A stretch of 64,000 nucleotides of DNA from an uncultured Clostridia bacterium (lineage in GTDB: Bacteria > Bacillota > Clostridia > Oscillospirales > Acutalibacteraceae), in assembly GCA_945912145.1 (NCBI GenBank), contig CAMEBF010000001.1, positions 310,001 through 374,000 on the forward strand, written 5' to 3'. Below, in pieces: positions 16,144 to 24,624 of this stretch (within the stretch, counting starts at the first letter, position 1; each line of letters opens with the position of its first letter). The position numbers and the translations under genes are program-made. The notes below the pieces were generated by a model, which did no database searches, was not told the DNA's origin, and worked only from the letters and a program-made list of their open reading frames with translations.

Positions 16144-17514
16144 ATGCCGAAAGAGTACAGAACCATTCAGGAAGTCGCAGGTCCGCTGATGCTTGTCCGT
16201 GAGGTCTCCGGTGTCAAGTATGACGAGCTCGGTGAAATCGAGCTCGCGAACGGCGAAAAACGCCGCTGCAAGGTGCTTGAAGTCAACGGTTCAAACGCCC
16301 TTGTCCAGCTTTTTGAAAGCGCGACCGGCATCAATCTTGCCGAAAGTAAAGTCCGCTTTCTGGGCAGACAGATGGAGCTTGGCGTTTCTCCCGATATGCT
16401 CGGCCGTGTTTTCGACGGTCTCGGTCGTCCGATCGACGGCGGCCCCGAGCTGATCCCCGAAAAGAGAATGGACGTCAACGGTGTTCCGATGAACCCCGCC
16501 GCCAGAGCCTATCCGCAGGAGTTTATCCAGACCGGTGTTTCCGCAATCGACGGACTGAACACCCTTGTCAGAGGTCAGAAACTGCCAATCTTCTCCGCGT
16601 CGGGTCTTCCTCACGCCGAACTGGCGGCACAGATTGCCCGTCAGGCGAAGGTCTTGGGACAGAACGAACAGTTCGCCGTTGTATTTGCTGCAATGGGTAT
16701 TACATTTGAAGAATCCAACTTCTTTGTGGAGTCTTTCAAAGAGACTGGCGCGATTGACAGAACCGTCATGTTCACGAACCTCGCGAACGACCCGGCTGTT
16801 GAGCGTATCGCGACGCCGCGTATGGCGCTGACTGCCGCCGAATATCTCGCGTTCGATTTGGGTATGCACGTCCTTGTTATTATGACGGACATCACCAACT
16901 ATGCCGACGCGCTGCGTGAAGTCTCCGCCGCGAGAAAGGAAGTTCCGGGACGAAGAGGTTATCCCGGATATATGTATACCGACCTTGCTTCTCTCTATGA
17001 GCGCGCAGGCCGTCAGAAAGGCAAGGACGGTTCGATCACGATGATCCCGATCCTATCCATGCCCGAAGACGATAAGACGCACCCCATTCCCGACCTGACC
17101 GGTTACATTACGGAAGGTCAGATCATTCTGAGCCGTGATCTGTATCGCCGCGGCATCAATCCTCCCATCGATGTTCTGCCGTCGCTGTCCCGTCTGAAAG
17201 ATAAGGGTATCGGCGAGGGAAAGACGAGAAAAGACCATTCCAACACGATGAACCAGTTGTTCTCCGCGTATGCCCGTGGCAAGGACGCGAAAGAACTGAT
17301 GGTCGTTCTGGGTGAAGCGGCATTGACGGATATTGATAAGCTTTACGCCAAATTTGCCGACGAGTTTGAGAAAGAATACATTTCTCAGGGCTTCAACAAT
17401 AATCGCTCTATCGATGAGACACTCGATATCGGCTGGAAGCTTCTGCGGATTCTGCCGAGAAGCGAGCTGAAACGAATCAGCAACGATCTGCTGGACAAAT
17501 ACTACGACGCGTAA
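16144..17514 (+). CDS. ntpB: V-type ATPase regulatory subunit B
   Basis: 456 residues. It has the A/B fold but no intact Walker A: the loop reads [10 protein letters not shown] in place of GxxxxGKT, as expected for the non-catalytic subunit. [29 protein letters not shown] carries family-wide signatures (only part shown here: [13 protein letters not shown]). GGGGAGG lies 8 bases before the ATG, inside the end of subunit A. Confidence 0.97.
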   Translation: MPKEYRTIQEVAGPLMLVREVSGVKYDELGEIELANGEKRRCKVLEVNGSNALVQLFESATGINLAESKVRFLGRQMELGVSPDMLGRVFDGLGRPIDGGPELIPEKRMDVNGVPMNPAARAYPQEFIQTGVSAIDGLNTLVRGQKLPIFSASGLPHAELAAQIARQAKVLGQNEQFAVVFAAMGITFEESNFFVESFKETGAIDRTVMFTNLANDPAVERIATPRMALTAAEYLAFDLGMHVLVIMTDITNYADALREVSAARKEVPGRRGYPGYMYTDLASLYERAGRQKGKDGSITMIPILSMPEDDKTHPIPDLTGYITEGQIILSRDLYRRGINPPIDVLPSLSRLKDKGIGEGKTRKDHSNTMNQLFSAYARGKDAKELMVVLGEAALTDIDKLYAKFADEFEKEYISQGFNNNRSIDETLDIGWKLLRILPRSELKRISNDLLDKYYDA

Positions 17515-17526
17515 GGAGGTGGGCTG

Positions 17527-18195
17527 ATGGCTGTCATGAACGTCAATCCCACCCGAATGGAATTAACCAATCTGAAGCGTAAACTGACGACGGCGCGCAG
17601 GGGACATAAACTCCTGAAAGATAAGCGCGACGAGCTTATGCGCCAGTTCATGCTCCTTGTCCGTGAGAATAAAGAGCTACGCAAAACGGTTGAGGGGAAG
17701 ATCGCCGAAGCGAACGCGCATATGGCAGTTGCCCGTTCCGTGATGAGCGATGAGGCACTTGACGTCGCCCTGATGGTTCCGATGCAGGAAATGAGCGTCA
17801 ACATTCATGAAAAAAACGTCATGAGCGTGATGATTCCTGTTTTTGAGAGCAGCTTCAAAACGGCGGACGCCTCCGATATTTATTCCTACGGCTACGCTTT
17901 TACGTCAACAGATCTGGACGCTGCTGTGAAATCGCTCTCCGATATTATGCCGGAGCTGCTGCGTTTGGCGGAAGTGGAAAAGTCCTGTCAACTGATGGCG
18001 GTGGAAATCGAAAAGACGAGACGGCGCGTCAACGCGCTTGAGCACGTCATGATTCCGCAGTATGAAGAGAGGATCAAATATATCGCCATGAAGCTTGACG
18101 AAAATGAGCGCAGCGCGACGACACGCTTAATGAAAGTCAAGGATATGATGCTGAAAGAGGCGCATAACTACGACGATCCGGTCGATTATATGTAA
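17527..18195 (+). CDS. ntpD: V-type ATPase subunit D (central axle)
   Basis: 222 residues, two long helices that form the rotating axle inside A3B3: [20 protein letters not shown] (residues 6-25) and the C-terminal [13 protein letters not shown] (about 163-175). [17 protein letters not shown] is the family signature. Last gene of the operon; no clear terminator follows before the tRNA-Leu promoter at 18228. AAGGAGG lies 6 bases before the ATG, and the gap to subunit B is 12 bases. Confidence 0.95.
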   Translation: MAVMNVNPTRMELTNLKRKLTTARRGHKLLKDKRDELMRQFMLLVRENKELRKTVEGKIAEANAHMAVARSVMSDEALDVALMVPMQEMSVNIHEKNVMSVMIPVFESSFKTADASDIYSYGYAFTSTDLDAAVKSLSDIMPELLRLAEVEKSCQLMAVEIEKTRRRVNALEHVMIPQYEERIKYIAMKLDENERSATTRLMKVKDMMLKEAHNYDDPVDYM

Positions 18196-18227
18196 TAAAT
18201 AATATCGTTATTTTTCCATCTTATCTA

Positions 18228-18256
18228 TTGACATCCGACGGGAAATGTTTTATAAT
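18228..18256 (+). promoter_or_regulatory. Promoter of tRNA-Leu
   Basis: Perfect consensus: TTGACA (18228-18233), 17-bp spacer, TATAAT (18251-18256), 16 bases ahead of the tRNA. Confidence 0.92.
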
Positions 18257-18272
18257 ATTTTCCGTCACATGC

Positions 18273-18359
18273 GCCGGTGTGGCGAAATCGGCAGACGCAA
18301 GGGACTTAAAATCCCTCGGTAGCAATACCGTACCGGTTCAAGTCCGGTCACCGGCACCA
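18273..18359 (+). tRNA. tRNA-Leu (UAA)
   Basis: 87 bases including encoded CCA. GCCGGTG pairs with CACCGGC; the anticodon loop CTTAAAA gives UAA; the long variable arm (CGGTAGCAATACCG) is the class II feature of leucine tRNAs; the T arm is CCGGTTCAAGTCCGG. Confidence 0.96.
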
Positions 18360-18618
18360 CGTCGTCGCGGACTATGTATCGTTCGCGACGACTTTCCGCA
18401 AAAGTCACGCTCGGTTCACCTGCTCGGTTGCAAGCGCCCTCGCAACGGTTCGCTTTCGCTACCAACTTTTTGCGGGTTCAAATCCTCATCAGTATTTTAC
18501 GCTGGCATCTGTTTTGTTACGTGTTGACAACCGAGAACCTCGACACAAAGAGTGTGTTTGAGGCTCTTCTTTTTTTTCTTCATATTATATTTGGTCTGTT
18601 TTTACATAAAAAGTGTCC
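18360..18618. other. Post-tRNA spacer with hairpins
   Basis: No gene. A perfect 9-bp hairpin GTCGTCGCG (18361-18369) / CGCGACGAC (18384-18392) touches the end of the tRNA. It is followed by GC-rich stretches such as CGGTTGC and GCAACGG, a short T-arm-like string GGGTTCAAATCC (18474-18485) with no acceptor to go with it, and a terminator. Composition shifts from GC-rich to AT-rich at the end of this spacer. Confidence 0.5.
18533..18578 (+). terminator. Terminator downstream of tRNA-Leu spacer
   Basis: CCTC-ACAC / GTGT-GAGG nested stem with outer GAG/CTC, then a T-rich run. Confidence 0.75.
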
Positions 18619-18647
18619 TTGTTTTGAGAAACGAAGGATGATATAAT
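18619..18647 (+). promoter_or_regulatory. Promoter of nucleoside-salvage genes
   Basis: TTGTTT (18619-18624), 17-bp spacer, TATAAT (18642-18647). The expected transcript would start only about 12 bases before the ribokinase ATG, leaving no room for a Shine-Dalgarno site. Confidence 0.6.
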
Positions 18648-18665
18648 CAACATGGTGATTATTGA

Positions 18666-19565
18666 ATGAAAATTCTTAATTTTGGGTCTTGCAATATAGA
18701 TTATGTATATTCACTTCATCACATTGTAAGAATCGGAGAAACGGAAACCGCTCATACTCTTGAAATCTTTCCCGGCGGAAAAGGTTTGAATCAATCGATA
18801 GCGGTTTCAAGAGCAGGGGCAAAAATATACCATGCCGGTTGTGTTGGCTACGACAGCAAAATGCTAACCGATATTTTACAGAAAAATGGGGTGGATATAT
18901 CCTACCTTCAGACTGTTGACACAAAAAACGGTCATGCTGTCATTCAGGTTAGCGCCGAGGGAGAAAATTCGATATTTCTTTATCCGGGCTCTAATGAAAT
19001 GATAACGAAAGAATATGTAGATACCGTGTTAGATAAATTTGACGCAGGTGATATTATTCTTTTGCAAAATGAGATCAATAATGTGGACTACATTGTTGAA
19101 AAGGCATATCAAAAAGGCATGTGCATCGTTTTGAATCCATCTCCCTTTAACGAAAAAATTCATGCAATCAACTTTAATATGCTTTCATATATCGTTATAA
19201 ATGAAGTGGAGTTAAGCGAAATTTCAGAGTGTACAGAGCCTGAAGAAGGTTTGGTATACTTAAAAAATAAATACCCTGCGTTAAAAGTAATACTTACTTT
19301 AGGTGAAAACGGTTCTGTATTTGTAAATAAAAATCAGGAATTGCGCCAGGCTGCATTTCAGGTTGATGTTATAGACACAACAGCGGCAGGAGATACATTT
19401 TTGGGATATTTCATTGCAGAGCTTTCAAAGGGTACGGATTATTCTCAAATATTAAAAATTGCATCTGTGGCATCGGCTATTACGGTTTCAAGAAAAGGTG
19501 CGGCGCCTTCCATTCCAAATAAAAGCGAAGTGTTATCTTTATTTGATAAACTCCGTGAAAGCTAA
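18666..19565 (+). CDS. rbsK: Ribokinase-like PfkB family sugar kinase
   Basis: 299 residues. The N-terminal PfkB signature FPGGKGLNQS is at 35-44; the C-terminal DTTAAGDTF (237-245) carries the catalytic base D243, with Ala where most family members have Gly in GAGD. Ribose to ribose-5-phosphate is the likely reaction because a nucleoside hydrolase follows in the same unit; another sugar or nucleoside remains possible. No Shine-Dalgarno is visible ahead of the ATG. The gene is clearly more AT-rich than its surroundings (AAA, ATA, TTA codons), suggesting transfer. After its TAA the same frame runs on as an AraC DNA-binding domain. Confidence 0.85.
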   Translation: MKILNFGSCNIDYVYSLHHIVRIGETETAHTLEIFPGGKGLNQSIAVSRAGAKIYHAGCVGYDSKMLTDILQKNGVDISYLQTVDTKNGHAVIQVSAEGENSIFLYPGSNEMITKEYVDTVLDKFDAGDIILLQNEINNVDYIVEKAYQKGMCIVLNPSPFNEKIHAINFNMLSYIVINEVELSEISECTEPEEGLVYLKNKYPALKVILTLGENGSVFVNKNQELRQAAFQVDVIDTTAAGDTFLGYFIAELSKGTDYSQILKIASVASAITVSRKGAAPSIPNKSEVLSLFDKLRES

Positions 19566-19898
19566 TCAAACAGTAAAAACGATTCGCTATATGAGAAAAT
19601 CAATAGCTATATTGATCAGAATCTCAAAACGGCAAATCTTGCGGAATTATCTCAAATATTAGGTTATTCAACAGTTTATACCGGCAGCATCGTGAAAAGG
19701 CTGACCGGTGAGACTTTTTCAAAGACAGTTCTCTTAAAAAGATGTAAAATGGCAGCTCATATGCTATTCAGTACAGATTTTTCTATTCATGAAATCATTC
19801 ATATGGTAGGATATGAAAACGAAAGCTTTTTTAGAAAAGCATTTAAGAAGAAATACGGTGAAACGCTGTCAGAATATAGAAACAAAAGGAGGAATTAA
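19566..19898 (+). pseudogene. AraC-family regulator remnant, DNA-binding domain only
   Basis: Directly after the ribokinase stop, and in the same frame, 110 codons are open and encode a nearly complete two-helix-turn-helix AraC domain: YEKINSYIDQNL, LAELSQILGYSTVY, then FSIHEIIHMVGYENESFF and FRKAFKKKYGETLSEYR. The N-terminal ligand-binding part (usually 150 or more residues) and any start codon for the domain are missing; the only in-frame candidate, GTG at 19692, would lose the first helix-turn-helix. It is best read as a truncated regulator of this locus. Translation by stop read-through from rbsK is conceivable but unproven. Confidence 0.75.
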
Positions 19899-19899
19899 C

Positions 19900-20808
19900 A
19901 TGACAATTGAGCAGAGAATAAAGAACTTATCAGTTCCGGAAGGCATAGTAGATGTTGTTTTGGATACAGATGCGTATAACGAAATTGATGACCAGTTTGC
20001 AATCTCATATCTGATGAAGTCAAAAGAAAAACTAAATACCAAAGCAATATATGCAGCACCCTTTTTAAATGAAAAATCTGTCAGTCCTAAGGACGGTATG
20101 GAAAAGAGCTATCATGAAATTTTAAAACTTCTTTCACTTTCAGAAGAAAAATGCGATGTTTTTAAGGGGTCGGAAAGGTATCTGGACAACGAAAATACAC
20201 CAGTTATTTCTCCTGCGACACAGGATTTGGCAAAAAGAGCCGAAAACTATTCTCCTGAAAAGCCTCTTTATGTTGTAGCAATAGGAGCTATAACAAATAT
20301 TGCATCTGCAATACTTTTGAATCCTAATGTTGCGGAAAATACTGTTGTCGTATGGCTTGGCGGACACGCTCATCACTATCATCACACAAAAGAGTTTAAT
20401 ATGTATCAGGATGTTGCCGCGGCAAGAGTTGTCATGCAAAGCGGTGTTCCGTTCGTTCAGCTTCCTTGTATGGGTGTTGTCGACAGTTTTACGGTTTCAA
20501 AGCCGGAGCTTGAATTTTGGCTTAAAGGAAAAAATCCCCTTGCAGACTATCTTGCCCAAAATGCCATAGAAGCGGCAGAGAGTTATGCAAGAGGCAAGGC
20601 GTGGACTCGAGTAATTTGGGATGTCACTGCAGTTGCATGGCTAATGAATGATTCGCAGCAGTTTATGGAATCAAGAATGATTCCAACTCCCATTCCTACT
20701 TACGATAATTTTTATGCAACAAATTATAACGGAACCCCTATGAGATATGTGTATAGCATAAAACGCGACAATCTGATGACTGATTTGTTTCAAAAATTGA
20801 TGAAATAG
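19900..20808 (+). CDS. Nucleoside hydrolase (inosine-uridine preferring family)
   Basis: 302 residues. The calcium-site motif reads DTDAYNEIDDQFA (residues 21-33), the Firmicutes variant of DTDPGIDDA; VVWLGGHAHH and WDVTAVAW (about 243-250, with the second Asp ligand) complete the active site. It splits the N-glycosidic bond of ribonucleosides into base and ribose, feeding the adjacent ribokinase. AGGAGG lies 7 bases upstream of the ATG at 19900, inside the end of the AraC remnant; frame-extended upstream codons belong to that remnant. AT-rich like its neighbours. A bidirectional terminator follows. Confidence 0.88.
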   Translation: MTIEQRIKNLSVPEGIVDVVLDTDAYNEIDDQFAISYLMKSKEKLNTKAIYAAPFLNEKSVSPKDGMEKSYHEILKLLSLSEEKCDVFKGSERYLDNENTPVISPATQDLAKRAENYSPEKPLYVVAIGAITNIASAILLNPNVAENTVVVWLGGHAHHYHHTKEFNMYQDVAAARVVMQSGVPFVQLPCMGVVDSFTVSKPELEFWLKGKNPLADYLAQNAIEAAESYARGKAWTRVIWDVTAVAWLMNDSQQFMESRMIPTPIPTYDNFYATNYNGTPMRYVYSIKRDNLMTDLFQKLMK

Positions 20809-20882
20809 ACAGTTGGCACTTATTTTTGTTACATCTTTGTAAAGCCTCAAAGGCATATAATTGTTCACAAACGTACACATGA

Positions 20883-20921
20883 AAAAACTCCCATCTACAG
20901 CGTGCAGACGGGAGTTTTTAT
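20883..20921. terminator. Bidirectional terminator
   Basis: AAAAACTCCC and GGGAGTTTTT form a stem with A/T runs on both sides, between the convergent nucleoside hydrolase and phosphoesterase genes. Confidence 0.9.
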
Positions 20922-20940
20922 TGCTTTTGGATATAAGGCT

Positions 20941-21840
20941 TTAATTTATGGAATAATCATACTCATACAGCCATTCCGACGCATAGAAGCGTCTTGCGCG
21001 AATGACAACCTGTGAATCGTAAATCTCAACCTGAATGCCGGTTCCGGCGTCGTCATATTCGTCCGTAGACGATACAATATCCGTACACTTCGGCAGATTG
21101 ATATAATGCGAATCGTAGTCAAAATCGAAGGCAATCAGCTTCGTCGTATGCGTGTGTCCGCATATGTAAAATACATCATGATGGTTAACCAGGACATCTA
21201 ACAGTTCCGTATAATTCTCAATCAGATGCGTATAGGGGTGGTGATTGAAAACAAACGCCGGAAGATTGTCATTCTCCGCTTCGGTCAGCACACCGTCAAG
21301 CCAGTTAATCTGCTCTATGGAAATGTCCGGCGTATTGACCGCGTCCGATTCGGAACCCATAAAGATGAAATAGCAGTCGTCAAGCTTTACGGAATAGTAG
21401 TACGGCGCATCAACCTGATTGCCGGTAAAGGCGTTATAATAGCTCCAGAAACGGGAGGCGAGCTTATCATATTGATCAACACCGTTGCCGGTATCATGAT
21501 TTCCCATCGCCGTGTAAATGGCTTCTGCAGGCTGAATCCGTTCAATCAGTCCATAGAAGAACAAATTTTCAATATTCTGTCCGTTCATGGTGTTGTCGCC
21601 CAGAAAGACAATCGCATCATTCGGCGTTTCGCAGTTCTTGACATCATACAGCGTCTGAATAAAACGATCTCTCGGCGGCTTGTTATTGCCCTCCATGTGG
21701 GCATCGGACAGCACCGTGAAATTCATTTTGCAGTTTTTGGCATCTTTCACATCGTGCGTCTCGGTAGGAAGTGAAACACCGAGGAGAAGAAAAAGTGCAA
21801 GAAAAGATGCAACTACTTTTCGGATAGTGGTAATCAGCAT
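20941..21840 (-). CDS. Secreted calcineurin-like metallophosphoesterase
   Basis: 299 residues. Residues 7-25 form a signal peptide (VVASFLALFLLLGVSLPTE). All metallophosphoesterase motifs are seen in order: LSDAH, FLGDN, MGNHD, FNHHPYTH and CGHTH. It should act at or outside the membrane on a phosphoester; the substrate is unknown. AGGAGG precedes the ATG and it has its own promoter, so it is separate from the glycosyltransferase genes upstream. Confidence 0.85.
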   Translation of the reverse strand: MLITTIRKVVASFLALFLLLGVSLPTETHDVKDAKNCKMNFTVLSDAHMEGNNKPPRDRFIQTLYDVKNCETPNDAIVFLGDNTMNGQNIENLFFYGLIERIQPAEAIYTAMGNHDTGNGVDQYDKLASRFWSYYNAFTGNQVDAPYYYSVKLDDCYFIFMGSESDAVNTPDISIEQINWLDGVLTEAENDNLPAFVFNHHPYTHLIENYTELLDVLVNHHDVFYICGHTHTTKLIAFDFDYDSHYINLPKCTDIVSSTDEYDDAGTGIQVEIYDSQVVIRARRFYASEWLYEYDYSIN

Positions 21841-21871
21841 AAAAATAACCTCCTGATCATACTGTTACCAT

Positions 21872-21900
21872 CAGTATACCAGAAGGTTTGTCTTGATTCA
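21872..21900 (-). promoter_or_regulatory. Promoter of the phosphoesterase gene
   Basis: TTGAAT (21900-21895), 17-bp spacer, TATACT (21877-21872). Confidence 0.7.
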
Positions 21901-21929
21901 ATAACGCATTTTAATTTTTTTATATTTTT

Positions 21930-22916
21930 TTAATTTTTTCTGTTGATTTTATCATAAACCATATCCAATGCGTGCATACCGCCGTAGGAAAGCAAACAGG
22001 CCGCTCTGACTCGTAGCTCTGCATTAGGATTCGCAATTACATACTTACGATATTTTTTTATATTATCTTCGATATGCCTTTTCTCGGCAAAATAGAGATT
22101 GGGACAATTCCGAAGTTTCATATAAACCCAGAAATTATTCTCAATCAACCGGTTGGTCAGCGCCGCAAAGAATTCTTTGTCTACAGCAGTACCGACAGAA
22201 CGGATGATATGGTCGTACAGTTTTACATAATCATAAAACTTGATATAGTTGCAACGACTGTTTGTAACGCTGCCGGAATGCTGCACATAGAAATACAATG
22301 GTTTATTGGTATGAGCAATCATCTTGGCTTGTTTAAATGTATAGTACACCACAAATGTGTCTTCCCCCATGATGTAATCGGGGAAGCGAACAGATTGAAA
22401 TAATGTTTTTTTATATAATTTACTGCCACTTGAAGCGGAGCAGACGTTTCCGTAAAAAAGCTGGATAATGGATTCATTTCCCGTTAAACAGAGAATTTCT
22501 TCGGGATTATCCGATAAAGAATAAATCCGCTTAAGGGAAGAATCAGGATTTACACGGTAGTGTCCGCAGGTGGAAATATCGGCATTTTTGCTCTCGATCG
22601 CATGGTACAGACACGCAATAAAATCGGGAGCAACGTAATCGTCCGCGTCAACAAACGTCACGTAGTCTCCGTGCATAATATCCAGTGCGGCATTTCTGGC
22701 TTTTGAGACACCGGCATTCTTCTGATGCAGCACAACAATCCGATCATCCGTTTTTTGCAGCTCGTCGCAAATCGCGCCAGACATATCGGGAGAGCCGTCA
22801 TCAATTAGAATGATCTCGAGATTCTCATATGTCTGCGCACAAAGGCTTGCAACACATTTTTTAATATACTTCTCAACATTATATACGGGGACAATGATGG
22901 AAATCAAAGGATTCAT
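21930..22916 (-). CDS. Glycosyltransferase family 2
   Basis: 328 residues. SIIVPVYN at 6-13, the nucleotide-binding IDDGSPD at 38-44, and the metal-binding DAD at 90-92 (FVDADDY) are the GT2/GT-A signatures. The remaining part, rich in Tyr, resembles capsule or exopolysaccharide transferases. It has no membrane segment and would work at the inner face of the membrane on a nucleotide sugar. It overlaps the upstream membrane gene by 4 bases, so the two are co-translated. Sugar and acceptor are unknown. Confidence 0.87.
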   Translation of the reverse strand: MNPLISIIVPVYNVEKYIKKCVASLCAQTYENLEIILIDDGSPDMSGAICDELQKTDDRIVVLHQKNAGVSKARNAALDIMHGDYVTFVDADDYVAPDFIACLYHAIESKNADISTCGHYRVNPDSSLKRIYSLSDNPEEILCLTGNESIIQLFYGNVCSASSGSKLYKKTLFQSVRFPDYIMGEDTFVVYYTFKQAKMIAHTNKPLYFYVQHSGSVTNSRCNYIKFYDYVKLYDHIIRSVGTAVDKEFFAALTNRLIENNFWVYMKLRNCPNLYFAEKRHIEDNIKKYRKYVIANPNAELRVRAACLLSYGGMHALDMVYDKINRKN

Positions 22917-24361
22917 GCTGGAATATCCTCCCCGGATAAATCGGTATCTGCCGAAGTTTCAGAGGATTTTTTCTCTTTGCCGAGTTTTTTGTAAACTGTA
23001 CACAAAACGTCAATGATAACCAAAAAGAACAGCAACTGGAATACAAAAGTCGCAATATCCTGATTCAACTGCGTATTATAGTACAATCCGAGCTTCTGGC
23101 TCAATTCCATAACAGCGTCAGGATGGTAATACCAATATGTCGGCAAGGGAGTCAACAGGAGAGTGAAAGCGACGAAGTAAAACCAGTCCGTTTTACTGTA
23201 TTTTTCGGTTCCGAAAAGAAAAATACAAAACGGAATCAGCAGGAATGAAAGCGCGTAAGAGTTTGAAGCGGAAGGAATATTCAGCATAAGATACGCAAGC
23301 AAAAATGCCCTGTGCCATGCTTTTTTTGAAAGGAACAAAACAATCAGCGCAATCACTTCTGTAACAGCACACACAATCTTTGCGGAGAATGCACCATTAC
23401 CCGCAACCATGAAAACAAAATTCTGAATGCTGACACTACTGAAATTCAGACTTGATTTTTTATTTAGCGTAAATGTAAAAAGATTTTTCAGAATCTTCAT
23501 CAGGAGCGATGCGGAACTGCCGTCCGAAGCGGCAAGGTGATTCATATCCAACAAGGGCAGGAGACCATAGGAAATGGCGGCCGTTGTAGACTTAAACTCT
23601 TCAAGGAAGAAAATGATGGGGAATACAACGACAATAACACCGTATACCATCAGTCGCAGGGCTTCTTTGTATTTCTTTTCCGCAACAAGAGTCAAGCCGA
23701 AAATAGCGGGATACAGCTTAATTCCAGCTGAAACGGCAAGAGAAATGTAAGATAATTCACGAACAAGATGGTTTTCGGAATCCTTGAAAAACATAAAAAA
23801 CATCGCGCAGACGACGCTCAGTATCAGGATATTGCCACGCTCCAAACAAAACATGACCGGATAAGAAACAATCATCAAAAAAGAAAATATCGATGCTTGC
23901 ATCTTGAATTTTCCGTCATTCTTTATATTGACATAGGATTCAATCAGACGCAGCATAGAAAGAATACAGACGATCGCAAAAAGGGTATAGATCATCATAC
24001 AAAGCTGATCCGCCTGCAGAGTGGTTCTTCTGTTAAAGGACGTTGAAACAAGATTGGGGGAAATAAATTTAGAAAGAAAGCGGAAAATCAAAACACATAA
24101 CGGCGGATAGATGTTGTTTCTCTCTGAATAAACGTTCTCAGAGCCGCCGTCGCGAATGGAATTGAAAAAGTCCATGTATAGATCCGTATACTGACCGGAG
24201 TGAAACAGCATCATTTTCCATGAATCGCCGCCGCTTGCAGCCGCCATTACCACACTGATAAAAAGATTGGCTATAAAGAATATGAAAAAAATCGTTAAAA
24301 ACATTTTTACGGTCGGTTTTGTGTTTCGTTTGATTCCCGACACTTCTTTTCCTTTTCTCAT
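22913..24361 (-). CDS. Polytopic membrane protein, GT87/DUF2029-like (lipid-linked sugar mannosyltransferase type)
   Basis: 482 residues with about 11-12 membrane segments. After the first segment a long extracytoplasmic loop includes YTDLYMDFFNSIRDGG and YPPLCVLIFRFL, the Asp-containing loop pattern of GT-C enzymes in family 87, which use polyprenyl-phosphate sugars. The ATG at 24361 is chosen since AAGGACAG lies just upstream; an in-frame ATG 15 bases earlier overlaps that ribosome site. With the GT2 gene it forms a two-gene unit, probably for a cell-surface glycan or glycolipid. Fucose or mannose specificity cannot be read. Confidence 0.7.
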   Translation of the reverse strand: MRKGKEVSGIKRNTKPTVKMFLTIFFIFFIANLFISVVMAAASGGDSWKMMLFHSGQYTDLYMDFFNSIRDGGSENVYSERNNIYPPLCVLIFRFLSKFISPNLVSTSFNRRTTLQADQLCMMIYTLFAIVCILSMLRLIESYVNIKNDGKFKMQASIFSFLMIVSYPVMFCLERGNILILSVVCAMFFMFFKDSENHLVRELSYISLAVSAGIKLYPAIFGLTLVAEKKYKEALRLMVYGVIVVVFPIIFFLEEFKSTTAAISYGLLPLLDMNHLAASDGSSASLLMKILKNLFTFTLNKKSSLNFSSVSIQNFVFMVAGNGAFSAKIVCAVTEVIALIVLFLSKKAWHRAFLLAYLMLNIPSASNSYALSFLLIPFCIFLFGTEKYSKTDWFYFVAFTLLLTPLPTYWYYHPDAVMELSQKLGLYYNTQLNQDIATFVFQLLFFLVIIDVLCTVYKKLGKEKKSSETSADTDLSGEDIPA

Positions 24362-24433
24362 AAACTGTCCTTTCATACCTTTAGAAATTATGTTTTACAA
24401 GCAGATTCCCTGTAAAGCAAATTACTTTATGCA

Positions 24434-24470
24434 GAAAAAGTGGTGCAAAGCTATTTACTTTACACCACTC
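24434..24470 (-). terminator. Strong terminator of the 23-residue peptide gene
   Basis: Minus strand: AGTGGTGTAAAG (24469-24458) pairs with CTTTGCACCACT (24450-24439), 12 bp with one U-G pair, then TTTTT. Confidence 0.92.
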
Positions 24471-24488
24471 TGCGCAAATTGTACCCCG

Positions 24489-24560
24489 TTATTTTCCGGC
24501 AAAATTCTTAATAATGTAGTTGAGAATATCGATAATTTCAACGATAAACTGAAGCCACAT
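24489..24560 (-). CDS. 23-residue amphipathic peptide, unknown function
   Basis: A complete small gene. ATG at 24560, 23 codons and TAA. GGAGG (24573-24569) lies 8 bases upstream, a perfect-consensus promoter lies a further 19 bases up, and a strong terminator follows, so the transcript is about 150 bases and carries nothing else. The peptide begins MWLQFIVEIIDILNY and ends IIKNFAGK. Hydrophobic residues (Trp, Leu, Ile, Phe, Val) fall at helical spacing, with E8, D11, K18 and K23 among the polar positions, giving an amphipathic helix that resembles delta-lysin or phenol-soluble modulin peptides in size and pattern. Secretion, toxicity or signalling are all unproven. The transcript could also act as an RNA. 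Confidence 0.7.
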   Translation of the reverse strand: MWLQFIVEIIDILNYIIKNFAGK

Positions 24561-24591
24561 GATCAATGCCTCCGTTCGTTAAGATAGATGG

Positions 24592-24620
24592 ATTATATCA
24601 AAAATAACAAGGAATGTCAA
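24592..24620 (-). promoter_or_regulatory. Perfect consensus promoter of the small peptide gene
   Basis: TTGACA (24620-24615), 17-bp spacer, TATAAT (24597-24592). It lies immediately after the nagA stop codon. Confidence 0.92.
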
Positions 24621-24624
24621 GCAT

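Noticed and set aside
18474-18485. T-arm-like string GGGTTCAAATCC after tRNA-Leu, a possible tRNA remnant or attachment site.
   Set aside because: No acceptor stem, anticodon arm or CCA goes with it, and the 3' end of the tRNA-Leu is not repeated nearby.
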